A stretch of 64,000 nucleotides of DNA from Clostridium sp. CX1 (GTDB lineage Bacteria; Bacillota; Clostridia; Clostridiales; Clostridiaceae), in contig NZ_JAODOO010000007.1 of NCBI RefSeq assembly GCF_025398335.1, positions 124,001 through 188,000 of the forward strand. Direction: 5' to 3'. A program made the position numbers and the translations under genes. Numbering within the stretch: the stretch's first letter is position 1; each line of letters begins with the position of its first letter. The notes under the pieces were generated by a model. That model saw only the letters and a program-made list of their open reading frames with translations. It was not told where the DNA came from and ran no database searches. Positions 34,969 to 43,003 of this stretch are shown here, piece by piece.

Positions 34969-35169
34969 GTGAAGAATAAGTTGGAAGAAATAAGGAAAGT
35001 ACGAGGTATAAATCAAGAAGAACTGGCAAATATCTTAGAAGTATCTAGACAAACAATCAGCTCTTTAGAAAACGGAAGATATAATCCATCTATTATATTA
35101 GCATTTAAAATTGCTCGATATTTTAATCTTAGTATCGAAGAAATATTTATTTATGAGGAGGATGAATAA
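34969..35169 (+). CDS. Small XRE/Cro-type DNA-binding protein
   Basis: 66 residues forming one helix-turn-helix domain: KLEEIRKVRGINQEELANILEVSRQTISSLENGRYNPS. The YEEDE tail is usual for the YozG class. The GTG at 34969 has GGAGGAAATA upstream. These stand-alone regulators normally precede a small integral membrane protein gene, and here that partner (35171) is a pseudogene. It lies between the two foldback copies. Confidence 0.88.
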   Translation: MKNKLEEIRKVRGINQEELANILEVSRQTISSLENGRYNPSIILAFKIARYFNLSIEEIFIYEEDE

Positions 35170-35170
35170 T

Positions 35171-35584
35171 ATGAAGAAAAATAAAAAGGAATGTGCATTA
35201 TTAGTTGTAGGAATACTAATTTTTGGGATGTGATTAATTGGATTTTCATATAAAAAAAACTGGCTTTTAGCAATCGGTGTAGGCATTGGAATAATGACAT
35301 TGTCATCAGTCATTAGTAGAATACTTACAAGTTATTCCTTGAGAGATGATATGTAACTGTAAAAGAAACATGAAATTCTTAATAATGATGAAAGAAATCA
35401 ATTTATTCTATACAAATCAAGTTATCGAGTCTATCAACTAATGACACCAATTTTAGGGGTTATTGGTTTTTCCTTAGGATTAATGGGAGTGGAAATATGG
35501 ATAGTATGCATTCCTGTAGGAATATTGCTTTTGGAAGCAATTTTAATAGTTATGTTTCACTCAAAATATAATAAAGAGTATTAA
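35171..35584 (+). pseudogene. Broken small membrane protein gene (DUF2178-like) after the XRE gene
   Basis: One frame of 137 codons starts at ATG 35171, one base after the regulator's stop. It is interrupted by TGA at 35231, TAA at 35354 and TAA at 35360. Between stops it encodes four hydrophobic stretches and an ILNNDERNQFI segment that resembles the KDER motif of XRE-linked DUF2178 proteins. Three stops with no frameshift suggest point-mutation decay. Confidence 0.7.
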
Positions 35585-35828
35585 AGTGTTATATACTGGA
35601 GAATAATATGTAAGATGAAAATTAGAGATTTTGAATTATGTAAGTTTCCCAAACAATAAGAATCATAATTTTGTTGAAGACTTTTTATTTAATCAAATTT
35701 AGCAATACTAATTATAGAAACTTGTCAAACTCATGCCTCCCATTCTTATTTCTATGATTTAACGCCTAAATATTACATTATATTACTTCTATTTTAATCT
35801 ATTAGTTATGCTGTGGCATAAATTTTAT

Positions 35829-36110
35829 GTGTGATGACAGACACAACAAAGTCTTTGTATACACTAAAAACAGGTGTGTAGATAGGGGTATACTGTGTAG
35901 AAAGCTTCGAATGAGGGTTAGAAGGTCTTATGCTGGCGATTTCGAAAATGTTAACTCAAACTCAGCTTTCGAAGAAAGCATTGAGTTTGAGTTCATTTTC
36001 GAAGTTGAGCCAGCATTAGATCTTCTTCCCGAAGTGAGGGCTTTTGAGCAGTATACCTCTATCAAACGCACCGGTGTTCAGTGCACCCAAGCTTTTGTGT
36101 CGCATCATAC
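35829..36110. mobile_element. 282-bp foldback element (MITE-like)
   Basis: Two arms of about 140 bases are imperfect inverse copies, from GTGTGATG / CATCATAC at the ends to AACTCAAACTCA / TGAGTTTGAGTT near the centre. The tip is a small perfect hairpin GCTTTC-GAA-GAAAGC. It is richer in GC than its surroundings and repeats the motif TTCGAA. A 98-codon frame crosses it but mirrors the palindrome, so it is not a gene. The right end touches the stop codon of the flavin reductase-like gene at 36111. The rest of 35585-35828 shows nothing. Confidence 0.75.
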
Positions 36111-36605
36111 TTATTCTTCGTAGCAGTCTATTATTTCTCCAAAATAGATTGTATGATAATCTTTAGTTCCATAAGAATTGTTATCCACAGCTTCATCTAA
36201 AAGATTTGGAGTCATTGGCTGCTTATACACTACTTTACATTCGAAATGAACTTTTGAACCTTTGATAACAGGAGTTGAAAGACTTCTTCCTTCTTCAAGC
36301 TTCAAATTAGCTTCTTTAATTTTATTCATGTCTCTTCCAGACTTTGTTCCGCATAATGCTAGTTCTTTTTTCATACTATCATCAAGAGGTATGCTTACAG
36401 TAAATTCCCCTGCCTTTTCAAGAAGATTGTATGTATGTCTTGACTTTCTAACTAATGCAGTAAACATAGGCTTACCCCAAATAAATCCAATACTTCCCCA
36501 ACTTATAGTCATTGTATTAACTTCGTCACCAACCTTTGTAGTTAGAAAAGCCCCTTTCTTGTGTAAGAATTCCATATTTTTTTCTAAGTTTTTAGTAAAG
36601 TCCAT
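36111..36605 (-). CDS. Flavin reductase-like (FMN-binding) protein
   Basis: 164 residues of the flavin reductase-like split-barrel family: TMTISWGSIGFIWGKPMFTALVRKSRHTYNLLEKAGEFTVSIP near 28-75 with the FMN-phosphate-binding R, and CGTKSGRDMNK. In anaerobes these bind FMN and act as flavoredoxins or reductases. ATG 36605 has TTTGGAGGG upstream. It is separated from the PHP gene by 28 bases, so they may be co-transcribed. Confidence 0.88.
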   Translation of the reverse strand: MDFTKNLEKNMEFLHKKGAFLTTKVGDEVNTMTISWGSIGFIWGKPMFTALVRKSRHTYNLLEKAGEFTVSIPLDDSMKKELALCGTKSGRDMNKIKEANLKLEEGRSLSTPVIKGSKVHFECKVVYKQPMTPNLLDEAVDNNSYGTKDYHTIYFGEIIDCYEE

Positions 36606-36633
36606 ATTTGTTCCCTCCAAAGTCTAACTATAT

Positions 36634-37404
36634 TTATATTTTATCATATTGCTTTTTTCTATCTTTAAAATATACTACTCTTAAGTCACAAAAGTCTACT
36701 ATTTCTTTAGCAACACTAAAGTTACCGCCTATTGCTAGTGAATTATGAGCATCAGAACCTAAGGTTATCTCTCTGCCTCCAAGCTCCCTAAATCTTTTAT
36801 ATATAGGTATAAGATTCTTTGCTACCTTTATATCATCAAGTCTTCTGGTATTAAGTTCCATACATTTTTCTTTTTCAATAATTGTTTTTAGTATTTTATC
36901 TATTATTTCTGAAAACTCTTCATAGTATATTTCTCTATCCTCAAACTTTGAATATCTTGCAATATAATCTATGTGTCCCATGCTATCGATAAAATCAAAT
37001 TCATTTACTGCTTTAAGCATTGCATTAAAATAACTTTTGTAAGCTTCCTTTTTACTAACGCCTTCATAATATTTAGGATAGTAAATATCTAAGTTGTTAA
37101 CTAAGTGTATTGAGCCTAGTACATAGTCAAAAGGATAGTTTTCTATTAACTCTTTACTTTCATAGACACAATCATCTTTCATCCCTATTTCAATTCCTAG
37201 TAATAGCCTATCATTTCTGTATTTAGCATATTGATTAAAATAGTCCTCTGCATCGAAACAGAATAATCCTTCCTTTGGAAATTTTAAATCCATGTGTTCC
37301 GTTATTATTAGTGAAATATCTTTATCCTTCGCTAATTTGATAGCATCTTCTAATTCCATTTTTGAATCTGTGGAAATTTTAGTATGAACATGGGTATCAA
37401 ACAT
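36634..37404 (-). CDS. PHP-domain phosphoesterase, HisK/HisJ-type histidinol-phosphatase candidate
   Basis: 256 residues with all PHP metal motifs: DTHVHTKIS at 3-11, ITEHMDL near 34, GIEIGMK near 70, GSIHL near 95, DSMGHIDYI near 140 and LGSDAHNS near 215. HisK-type PHP enzymes dephosphorylate histidinol phosphate. The his operon in this window lacks a phosphatase gene, so this protein is a sound candidate. General PHP phosphoesterase activity on another substrate is the alternative. Confidence 0.8.
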   Translation of the reverse strand: MFDTHVHTKISTDSKMELEDAIKLAKDKDISLIITEHMDLKFPKEGLFCFDAEDYFNQYAKYRNDRLLLGIEIGMKDDCVYESKELIENYPFDYVLGSIHLVNNLDIYYPKYYEGVSKKEAYKSYFNAMLKAVNEFDFIDSMGHIDYIARYSKFEDREIYYEEFSEIIDKILKTIIEKEKCMELNTRRLDDIKVAKNLIPIYKRFRELGGREITLGSDAHNSLAIGGNFSVAKEIVDFCDLRVVYFKDRKKQYDKI

Positions 37405-37418
37405 ATTCCTTCACTCCT

Positions 37419-38324
37419 TTAAATAAACATAACCACTATAGGTATTGTGATCATTGATATTACAGTTGTTATAAACACACTTCTTGATGCAAGTGCTGTA
37501 TCTGCTCCATATCTTTCTGCAAATATTGATCCTAGCACTGCTGCCGGCATTGCTTCAATAACTACACTTACCTGCAACAGCAATCTGTCTGCATTAAGCA
37601 ATTTTAGAATAAAAAGAGTAAGAAACGGTACCACCATAAGTCTTAAAAAGGAAGCATAATATACTAAGGTTCCTTTAAAAACCTCCTTAAACTTAACTTC
37701 TGCAAGCATTGCACCTACAATAACCATAGAAAGAGGTGTAGTCATTGAACCTACAACGCTGAGTGTGGTATATAATGGATAAGGTAACTTTATTTGAAAA
37801 ATAAACATTAAAAAACCTAGTACCGTTGCAATTATGCCTGGATGTACTAAAACACTTTTTAATGTCTTTAAGTCCTTTTTACCTGTATAAATCATAACGC
37901 CAGCACTTAACATAAATATATTAAAAGGTATATTATAAATTGCTCCATAGAAAATCCCTATTTTTCCAAAGAGACCTTCCAAAACTGGATATCCCATAAA
38001 ACCGCAATTTGAAAAGATTGTTACAAACCTTAAAACCTTCTGAGAATTCTCTGGATATTTAAAAGCTAGGATTTTGCTTACAAATATTAGAATTACATGA
38101 ATAAGTATAGAATATATAAAAATAGTTCTAGCGTTTACAATCATGTTCTCTGAGTAGTTAAAGTTAAATGAAGATATAAGTAAAAAAGGAAGTGTTATAT
38201 TCATAAGTAGGTCCGAGAGACTTTTTCTAGTTTCTCCAGTTATTATATTTCTTTTCCTTGCATATACTCCAACCATCATTACTAATGATAATATTATTAC
38301 TTGATTTATTACATTGTTATTCAA
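37419..38324 (-). CDS. Auxin efflux carrier (AEC) family transporter
   Basis: 301 residues, ten helices in two five-helix repeats. The first begins VINQVIILSLVMMVGVYARKRNII; the second has the conserved GSMTTPLSMVIVGAMLAE near 205. Family members move organic acids such as malate or malonate. The TTG start at 38324 has a GGGGGAG site; the upstream GTG is not supported. The hairpin at 38474-38567 lies upstream. Confidence 0.85.
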   Translation of the reverse strand: MNNNVINQVIILSLVMMVGVYARKRNIITGETRKSLSDLLMNITLPFLLISSFNFNYSENMIVNARTIFIYSILIHVILIFVSKILAFKYPENSQKVLRFVTIFSNCGFMGYPVLEGLFGKIGIFYGAIYNIPFNIFMLSAGVMIYTGKKDLKTLKSVLVHPGIIATVLGFLMFIFQIKLPYPLYTTLSVVGSMTTPLSMVIVGAMLAEVKFKEVFKGTLVYYASFLRLMVVPFLTLFILKLLNADRLLLQVSVVIEAMPAAVLGSIFAERYGADTALASRSVFITTVISMITIPIVVMFI

Positions 38325-38473
38325 AATATCTCCCCCAAAATTAGTGTCCACTAAGATTTTACACTTTTATGCTAGAAAAATAAAGGATTTGTTTTATAAG
38401 TTTTTTATATCTTGTTATGCAGAAAATCATATAGGGAAGATCATTACTTCATATGCAATAGTGATTTTAAAAA

Positions 38474-38567
38474 TAGTATATAAGACCCCCGAGGCGGAAA
38501 ACAGATATATTTATATCTGTTAAACCTTTTTACTACCTCAGGGGACCATCTGCTATTTTATATACTA
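38474..38567. other. Unclassified three-helix nested hairpin
   Basis: P1 pairs TAGTATATAA (38474-38483) with TTATATACTA (38558-38567). P2 pairs CCCC-C-GAGG (38486-38494) with CCTC-A-GGGG (38536-38544). P3 pairs ACAGATATA (38501-38509) with TATATCTGT (38512-38520). Asymmetric unpaired stretches lie between. It lies between the 202-residue unknown gene, whose stop codon is within P1, and the AEC gene. A T5 run follows on the minus strand, so it could be an elaborate terminator, and riboswitch or mobile hairpin are alternatives. Confidence 0.55.
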
Positions 38568-39173
38568 AACATTTTCTATATCGGGATACATGCAAGCATC
38601 TGCAGCACTAGAAACTAAATCGGCAATTCTCTGAGTAGTTTCTTTAGCATTATCTTTAAATAAACCTAATAATAATTCCTTATTTTCAGAAAGAAACTGA
38701 TAAATATTTAGAGTAATGTAATCTCTAATACGAAGATACATATAGTCTTCTTGTAAAGCTCTAATCTTTTCTTTTGAATCTGGTATAGCATTATATCTCT
38801 CAATAAACTGCAGATAATCCTTATTTATACTTTTTCCATCTTTAAATATAATTTTACCGTTAACTACAGCAGTTTCACATTCATTTTCTATTTCAACAAT
38901 GACTTTGTTAATTTCATCTACCTCTGGAATTTGACCTTTTATCCCCCATTGACAAATTGTGTCCAATTCTCTATTCCACAATCTTTTAAGATAAAGAAGT
39001 TCTGATTTTAATACATTAATATATTCTTCTTCAGTTTTAATGTTTTCTGCCTTCCCCCTTAAAATATTATAGATACTTTCATACCAATAATTTTTCGAAC
39101 TAAATATTGGTTTTGTAGAAATCTCTACAAGTTCTAATATTAAAGTATTCTTATCTTTAATACTACTCTCCAT
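38565..39173 (-). CDS. Unknown 202-residue helical protein
   Basis: No family recognised. It is predicted all-helical and soluble, with aromatic-rich segments (NYWYESIYNIL, SELLYLKRLWNRELDTICQWGIKG) and a cysteine near the C-terminus (ADACMYPDIENV). No signal or membrane helix. ATG 39173 has GGGGAGGG upstream. It is not obviously linked to its neighbours. Confidence 0.7.
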   Translation of the reverse strand: MESSIKDKNTLILELVEISTKPIFSSKNYWYESIYNILRGKAENIKTEEEYINVLKSELLYLKRLWNRELDTICQWGIKGQIPEVDEINKVIVEIENECETAVVNGKIIFKDGKSINKDYLQFIERYNAIPDSKEKIRALQEDYMYLRIRDYITLNIYQFLSENKELLLGLFKDNAKETTQRIADLVSSAADACMYPDIENV

Positions 39174-39393
39174 GATTAACCCTCCCCTGCTTGTCCTCTT
39201 GAATAATATAATATTTGTTAAAAATTAAACATAACACAAGTTAAATTTATTACACACACTAAATTATACCACAATTTTATATTTTTAACTTGTTATTTTC
39301 TTTCAAATCTTTCACTTTATCCTAAATACTAGCAGTTGCATAGTTTCTATTCAAGGTTAAAATAAGGCTAAAGTTTGTTTATCTCTAGCCCTT

Positions 39394-40890
39394 TCATAGT
39401 TTAAATCTAATATTAAAACTTATATATCCATTGTTATAGTTTACGTCAATTTCGCCTCCTTGAAGCTCTACAATATTTTTTGCTATAGCAAGTCCTAAAC
39501 CACTTCCTCCTGTATCTGTAGATCTAGATTTCTCTACTCTATAAAATCTATCAAATATCTTTTCCAAATCCTCTTCAGTTATGTTGTCACAGTTATTCTG
39601 CACTTTTACTAGAGCAAATTGTTCTTCCTTATAAAGAACTACCTTAACTTTTCCTGGCTTCAAGCTATACCTTATAGCATTCATTAACAAGTTTTCGAAT
39701 ACTCTCATAGTTTTATTTGGATCTACACTAACAATCACTTTTTCCTCTACAAACTCTTTAGATATAGTCACATTGTTTTCTTCACTAATAGGAACTAATT
39801 CATCTATAAGCTGCTCTAATAATCCATTTAAAGCTATATTTTGTTTTTCTAAACTAACTCCATTATTAGCAATTTTAGTATATTCAAATAAGTCATTAAT
39901 TAGAACTTCAAGCTTTTCTGACTTACTGTAGGCTATATTTACATATTGCTCTAACTGAGAATCCTGTGAATACTTTTTATCTTTAATTAGTGATAAATAT
40001 CCTTTAATTGAGGTTAAAGGTGTTCTCAAATCATGAGATACATTAGTTATTAATTCACTTTTGGCCCTTTCTGATTTTCTTTCACTTTCTATCTTATTTT
40101 TAAGCTCTTCTGCCATAAAATTAATATTATTTGCTAAAGAAGCAAGTTCATCATTTCCATACTTTTTAATTCTATAGTCTAAATTACCTTTGGATATTTC
40201 TAAAAGCCCCTTAGATACCACCTCTATGTATTTCATCTTTTTATTTGTTATAAAGTAAAAGGATGATAAAAAAGTAACTAGTATTGCTACTGTGCCTGGC
40301 AAATTATTATTATTTTTATCATAAACTATCTCTCCCTGCGGCATTCCGCTTACTATTAAATATCCCCTTGCATCTGTAAAGTTCACAGGGTAAAAGCTTA
40401 CATATTCTTTATTTCTATACACAGCTGAATTGTTTCCATATTCAGAATCTCTAACCGTCTCCATTGCATTTTTTATTGTACTATATATGTCTATCTGCGT
40501 TTCATTTGAATTAGCTGATTTGTATAAAACTTTTCCATCTAAGTCTGATATTATTACTTTAAAATTCTCAGATTGTATTGAATGCTGCAAAGTCTGTTGT
40601 ACCTTCTCCTTATCATTTACACTTACTTTTCCTTCTCTTAAGGTATTAGCGATATAACTTGCCTGTTCTGATATCCTTCGTACGCCTGTAGTGTAATCGA
40701 TTCTAGCGTTTCTTCCTTGAAAAGAATCACTTACTATACTTCCCACCAATATAGAAGCTAGTAAACATATTCCAAACACTAAAACTAATTCCATTCTTAT
40801 ACTTTTACTAACTTTACTTAAAATCAGTGTATACAATTTCCTACCGGGACTAAAAAGCTTCTTTATTATTTTGGGAACCCTAATTTTCAA
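39394..40890 (-). CDS. Sensor histidine kinase (VanS/PhoR-like)
   Basis: 498 residues. Two membrane helices (about 32-52 and 198-216) flank an extracytoplasmic sensor of about 145 residues. Then HAMP, HisKA with NVSHDLRTPLTS (phospho-His), and HATPase_c with N box NLLMNAIRYS, G1 DRFYRVEKSRS and GGSGLGLAIAKN. It phosphorylates the response regulator whose gene overlaps it. The start is uncertain: TTG 40890 and TTG 40902 are both possible, and translation is coupled to the regulator. Confidence 0.9.
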   Translation of the reverse strand: MKIRVPKIIKKLFSPGRKLYTLILSKVSKSIRMELVLVFGICLLASILVGSIVSDSFQGRNARIDYTTGVRRISEQASYIANTLREGKVSVNDKEKVQQTLQHSIQSENFKVIISDLDGKVLYKSANSNETQIDIYSTIKNAMETVRDSEYGNNSAVYRNKEYVSFYPVNFTDARGYLIVSGMPQGEIVYDKNNNNLPGTVAILVTFLSSFYFITNKKMKYIEVVSKGLLEISKGNLDYRIKKYGNDELASLANNINFMAEELKNKIESERKSERAKSELITNVSHDLRTPLTSIKGYLSLIKDKKYSQDSQLEQYVNIAYSKSEKLEVLINDLFEYTKIANNGVSLEKQNIALNGLLEQLIDELVPISEENNVTISKEFVEEKVIVSVDPNKTMRVFENLLMNAIRYSLKPGKVKVVLYKEEQFALVKVQNNCDNITEEDLEKIFDRFYRVEKSRSTDTGGSGLGLAIAKNIVELQGGEIDVNYNNGYISFNIRFKL

Positions 40891-41581
40891 TTTTATATCC
40901 AACTCCCCACACAGTTTTTATAAATCTAGGTTTTCTTGGATTATCCTCTACTTTTTCTCTTATTTTTCTTATATGAACCATTACCGTATTATCCGATTGA
41001 AAAAACTCTTCCTTCCATACCATTTCATATATTTTTTCTATACTAAAAACTATACCTTTGTTTCTAGCAAGTAATAATAATATATCAAACTCTCTAGGCG
41101 TTAACTTTATTTCTCTACTACCTTTTTTAACCTCATGAGTATCTATGTTTATTAAAAGGTCATCTACTTCAATCACAGCCTCATTTCTTTCTAGTGCCGC
41201 TGATGAGTTTAGTCTTTTATACCTCCTAAGCTGAGACTTTACCCTAGCTATAAGTTCTAAAGGATTAAAAGGTTTAGTAACATAGTCATCTGCTCCTGTG
41301 GTAAGACCCATAATCTTATCAATGTCCTCACTCTTGGCGGAAAGCATAATAATTGGCATATTCTTATCTTTTCTAATTTGCATGCAGGCTTCCATTCCAT
41401 CCATATTAGGCATCATAATATCTAATATTATTAAGTCTACATTTTCTTTTTCCAAGGAATTTAAAGCTTCTATTCCATTTCCTGCTTTTAAAACCCTATA
41501 ATCATCATTTGCTAAGTATATTCCTATTAAATCTCTAATTTCTTTTTCGTCATCCACGACCAAAATTGTTTCTTTTTCCAT
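40880..41581 (-). CDS. OmpR-family response regulator (VanR-like)
   Basis: 233 residues. The receiver domain has acidic VVDDE near 8, phospho-Asp in LIILDIMMPNMDG near 52 and LSAKSEDID/TKPFNP, and is followed by an OmpR winged helix (LTPREFDILLLLARN, VMVHIRKIREKVEDNPRKPRFIKTVWGVGYKI). ATG 41581 is preceded by AGAGGTG. Its 5' end overlaps the PAP2 gene by 55 bases and its 3' end overlaps the kinase, so all three form one operon. It likely responds to envelope signals. Confidence 0.95.
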   Translation of the reverse strand: MEKETILVVDDEKEIRDLIGIYLANDDYRVLKAGNGIEALNSLEKENVDLIILDIMMPNMDGMEACMQIRKDKNMPIIMLSAKSEDIDKIMGLTTGADDYVTKPFNPLELIARVKSQLRRYKRLNSSAALERNEAVIEVDDLLINIDTHEVKKGSREIKLTPREFDILLLLARNKGIVFSIEKIYEMVWKEEFFQSDNTVMVHIRKIREKVEDNPRKPRFIKTVWGVGYKIEN

Positions 41582-42195
41582 ACTAAACACCTCTTTATAG
41601 TCAAATTGTCAATAGTTCTATATATTCCATCAGTTAGCAATATTGCTGAAAATATATCTAAAATAACATGTTGTTTAACAAATTCAGTTGATAAAATTAT
41701 AAGTATAGCTGTTAAATAAATGGTTAACTTAATAGTTAATTTGCTACAGCTGCTTTTTCTTACCCCTCTTATCATAGCATAACTGGTTAAAACATGTATA
41801 CTTGGAAAACAATTAAAAGGATTATCTGTTTTATATACAAATTTTACAACTTCCGTAAGAGAATCATTTTCAGTAAGTATAGGCCTTGGAACAGTTGTCT
41901 GGAAGAAAAAGTATACTAAATAACTTAAAAGCATACCTATAATTATGGTACTTATAGCTTTATAATAAGTTTCTCTATAGTAAATGCATAAATATATTAG
42001 GGTAAGTATTATAAAGGGATACCATATTAAATAGGGTATTATAAATGCTTTTATAAAAGGTATGCTTCTATCTAAATCCGTTACGAGGCTGTGTGTTCCT
42101 CTCCTAGGATTATTTATATAACCGTAAAAAATATTCACCAACGGTATTAATAGCATTAGCATTAATGGAAATATGTTATCTTTTAACCTCTTCAT
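41527..42195 (-). CDS. PAP2-family membrane phosphatase
   Basis: 222 residues, six helices. The PAP2 motifs are VPRP (C1-like), PSIHVLTS (C2) and the C3-like VKQHVILD with catalytic His and Asp. The family dephosphorylates lipid phosphates such as C55-PP or phosphatidylglycerol phosphate, or works like Aur1 inositol transferases. The last 18 residues (CLVWKKKQFWSWMTKKKLEI region) are basic, aromatic and read through the start of the response regulator gene. Confidence 0.85.
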   Translation of the reverse strand: MKRLKDNIFPLMLMLLIPLVNIFYGYINNPRRGTHSLVTDLDRSIPFIKAFIIPYLIWYPFIILTLIYLCIYYRETYYKAISTIIIGMLLSYLVYFFFQTTVPRPILTENDSLTEVVKFVYKTDNPFNCFPSIHVLTSYAMIRGVRKSSCSKLTIKLTIYLTAILIILSTEFVKQHVILDIFSAILLTDGIYRTIDNLTIKRCLVWKKKQFWSWMTKKKLEI

Positions 42196-42360
42196 TTCAC
42201 AATCACCCTTTCTTATGGATTATCCTCATGTTTCTAAAATCTATATGTAAAATTATAAGATGTCCATCTTAATTAATTGATATACAAAATCTTAATTATT
42301 TCTTAAAAATATCTTTTAACTCTACTACACAAATTATAATTTAAAATATGCTAACTAATA

Positions 42361-42385
42361 AAAAGGGTGCCATGAGCACCCTTTT
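42361..42385. terminator. Terminator near the VOC gene
   Basis: Perfect stem AAAAGGGTGC / GCACCCTTTT with a CATGA loop, 72 bases beyond the VOC stop codon on the minus strand. Confidence 0.88.
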
Positions 42386-42456
42386 GGAAATATAAACCAT
42401 AATAAAGTTAAAGAACTTATATTTAAGTGTATACCTTAATATGTTCTAGAGTTTAG

Positions 42457-42843
42457 TTACTTTTCATACAATTCTATTGGCAAGTTATCAGGGTCATTAA
42501 AAAATGTAAATCTTTTACCGGTAATTTCATCCTTCCTAATGGGTTCAGTGTCTATCTCCTTTGAATTTAATTCCTTTACTATAATCTCAATGTCATCAAC
42601 TTCAAAGGCTAGATGTCTCAAGCCTCTTGCCTCAGGATAGCTCGATCTTTTAGGTGGATTGGGAAATGAAAACAACTCTATTTCTTCCCCCTTTCCAATT
42701 AAAAGATTTAGTTTATAAGATTTTCTTTCCTCCCGATAAGTTTCACTTATAATCTTTAATCCTAATATATTAACATAAAAATCTTTAGATTTCTGGTAAT
42801 CAGAACAGATAATAGCAACATGATGAATTTTATTTAACTTCAT
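42457..42843 (-). CDS. VOC family (glyoxalase-like) protein
   Basis: 128 residues with two beta-alpha-beta-beta-beta modules: KIHHVAIICSDYQKSKDFYVNILGL and LRHLAFEVDDIEII, ending NLPIELYE. His and Glu metal positions are present. Such SMU1112c-like proteins are often called lactoylglutathione lyase, but clostridia often lack glutathione, so the substrate is open. ATG 42843 gives the family's usual N-terminus; ATG 42867 lacks a good ribosome site. Confidence 0.85.
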   Translation of the reverse strand: MKLNKIHHVAIICSDYQKSKDFYVNILGLKIISETYREERKSYKLNLLIGKGEEIELFSFPNPPKRSSYPEARGLRHLAFEVDDIEIIVKELNSKEIDTEPIRKDEITGKRFTFFNDPDNLPIELYEK

Positions 42844-43003
42844 AACTTCCCATCTTTCCCTTTCCATTAAAACTTAATAACTACTTTCACTAATTATAAC
42901 ATTATTTTCAATGCACAATTATGATATAATTTAATCAATTTGTAATAATAATTATATAAATATAGTTTTTCTAAAACTAAACTATGATGGAGAGGTGAAG
43001 GTT

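Noticed and set aside
35827-36123. 98-codon plus-strand ORF with FEFIFEVEP-type sequence
   Set aside because: It lies wholly in the foldback element and its residues follow the palindrome. There is no ribosome site.
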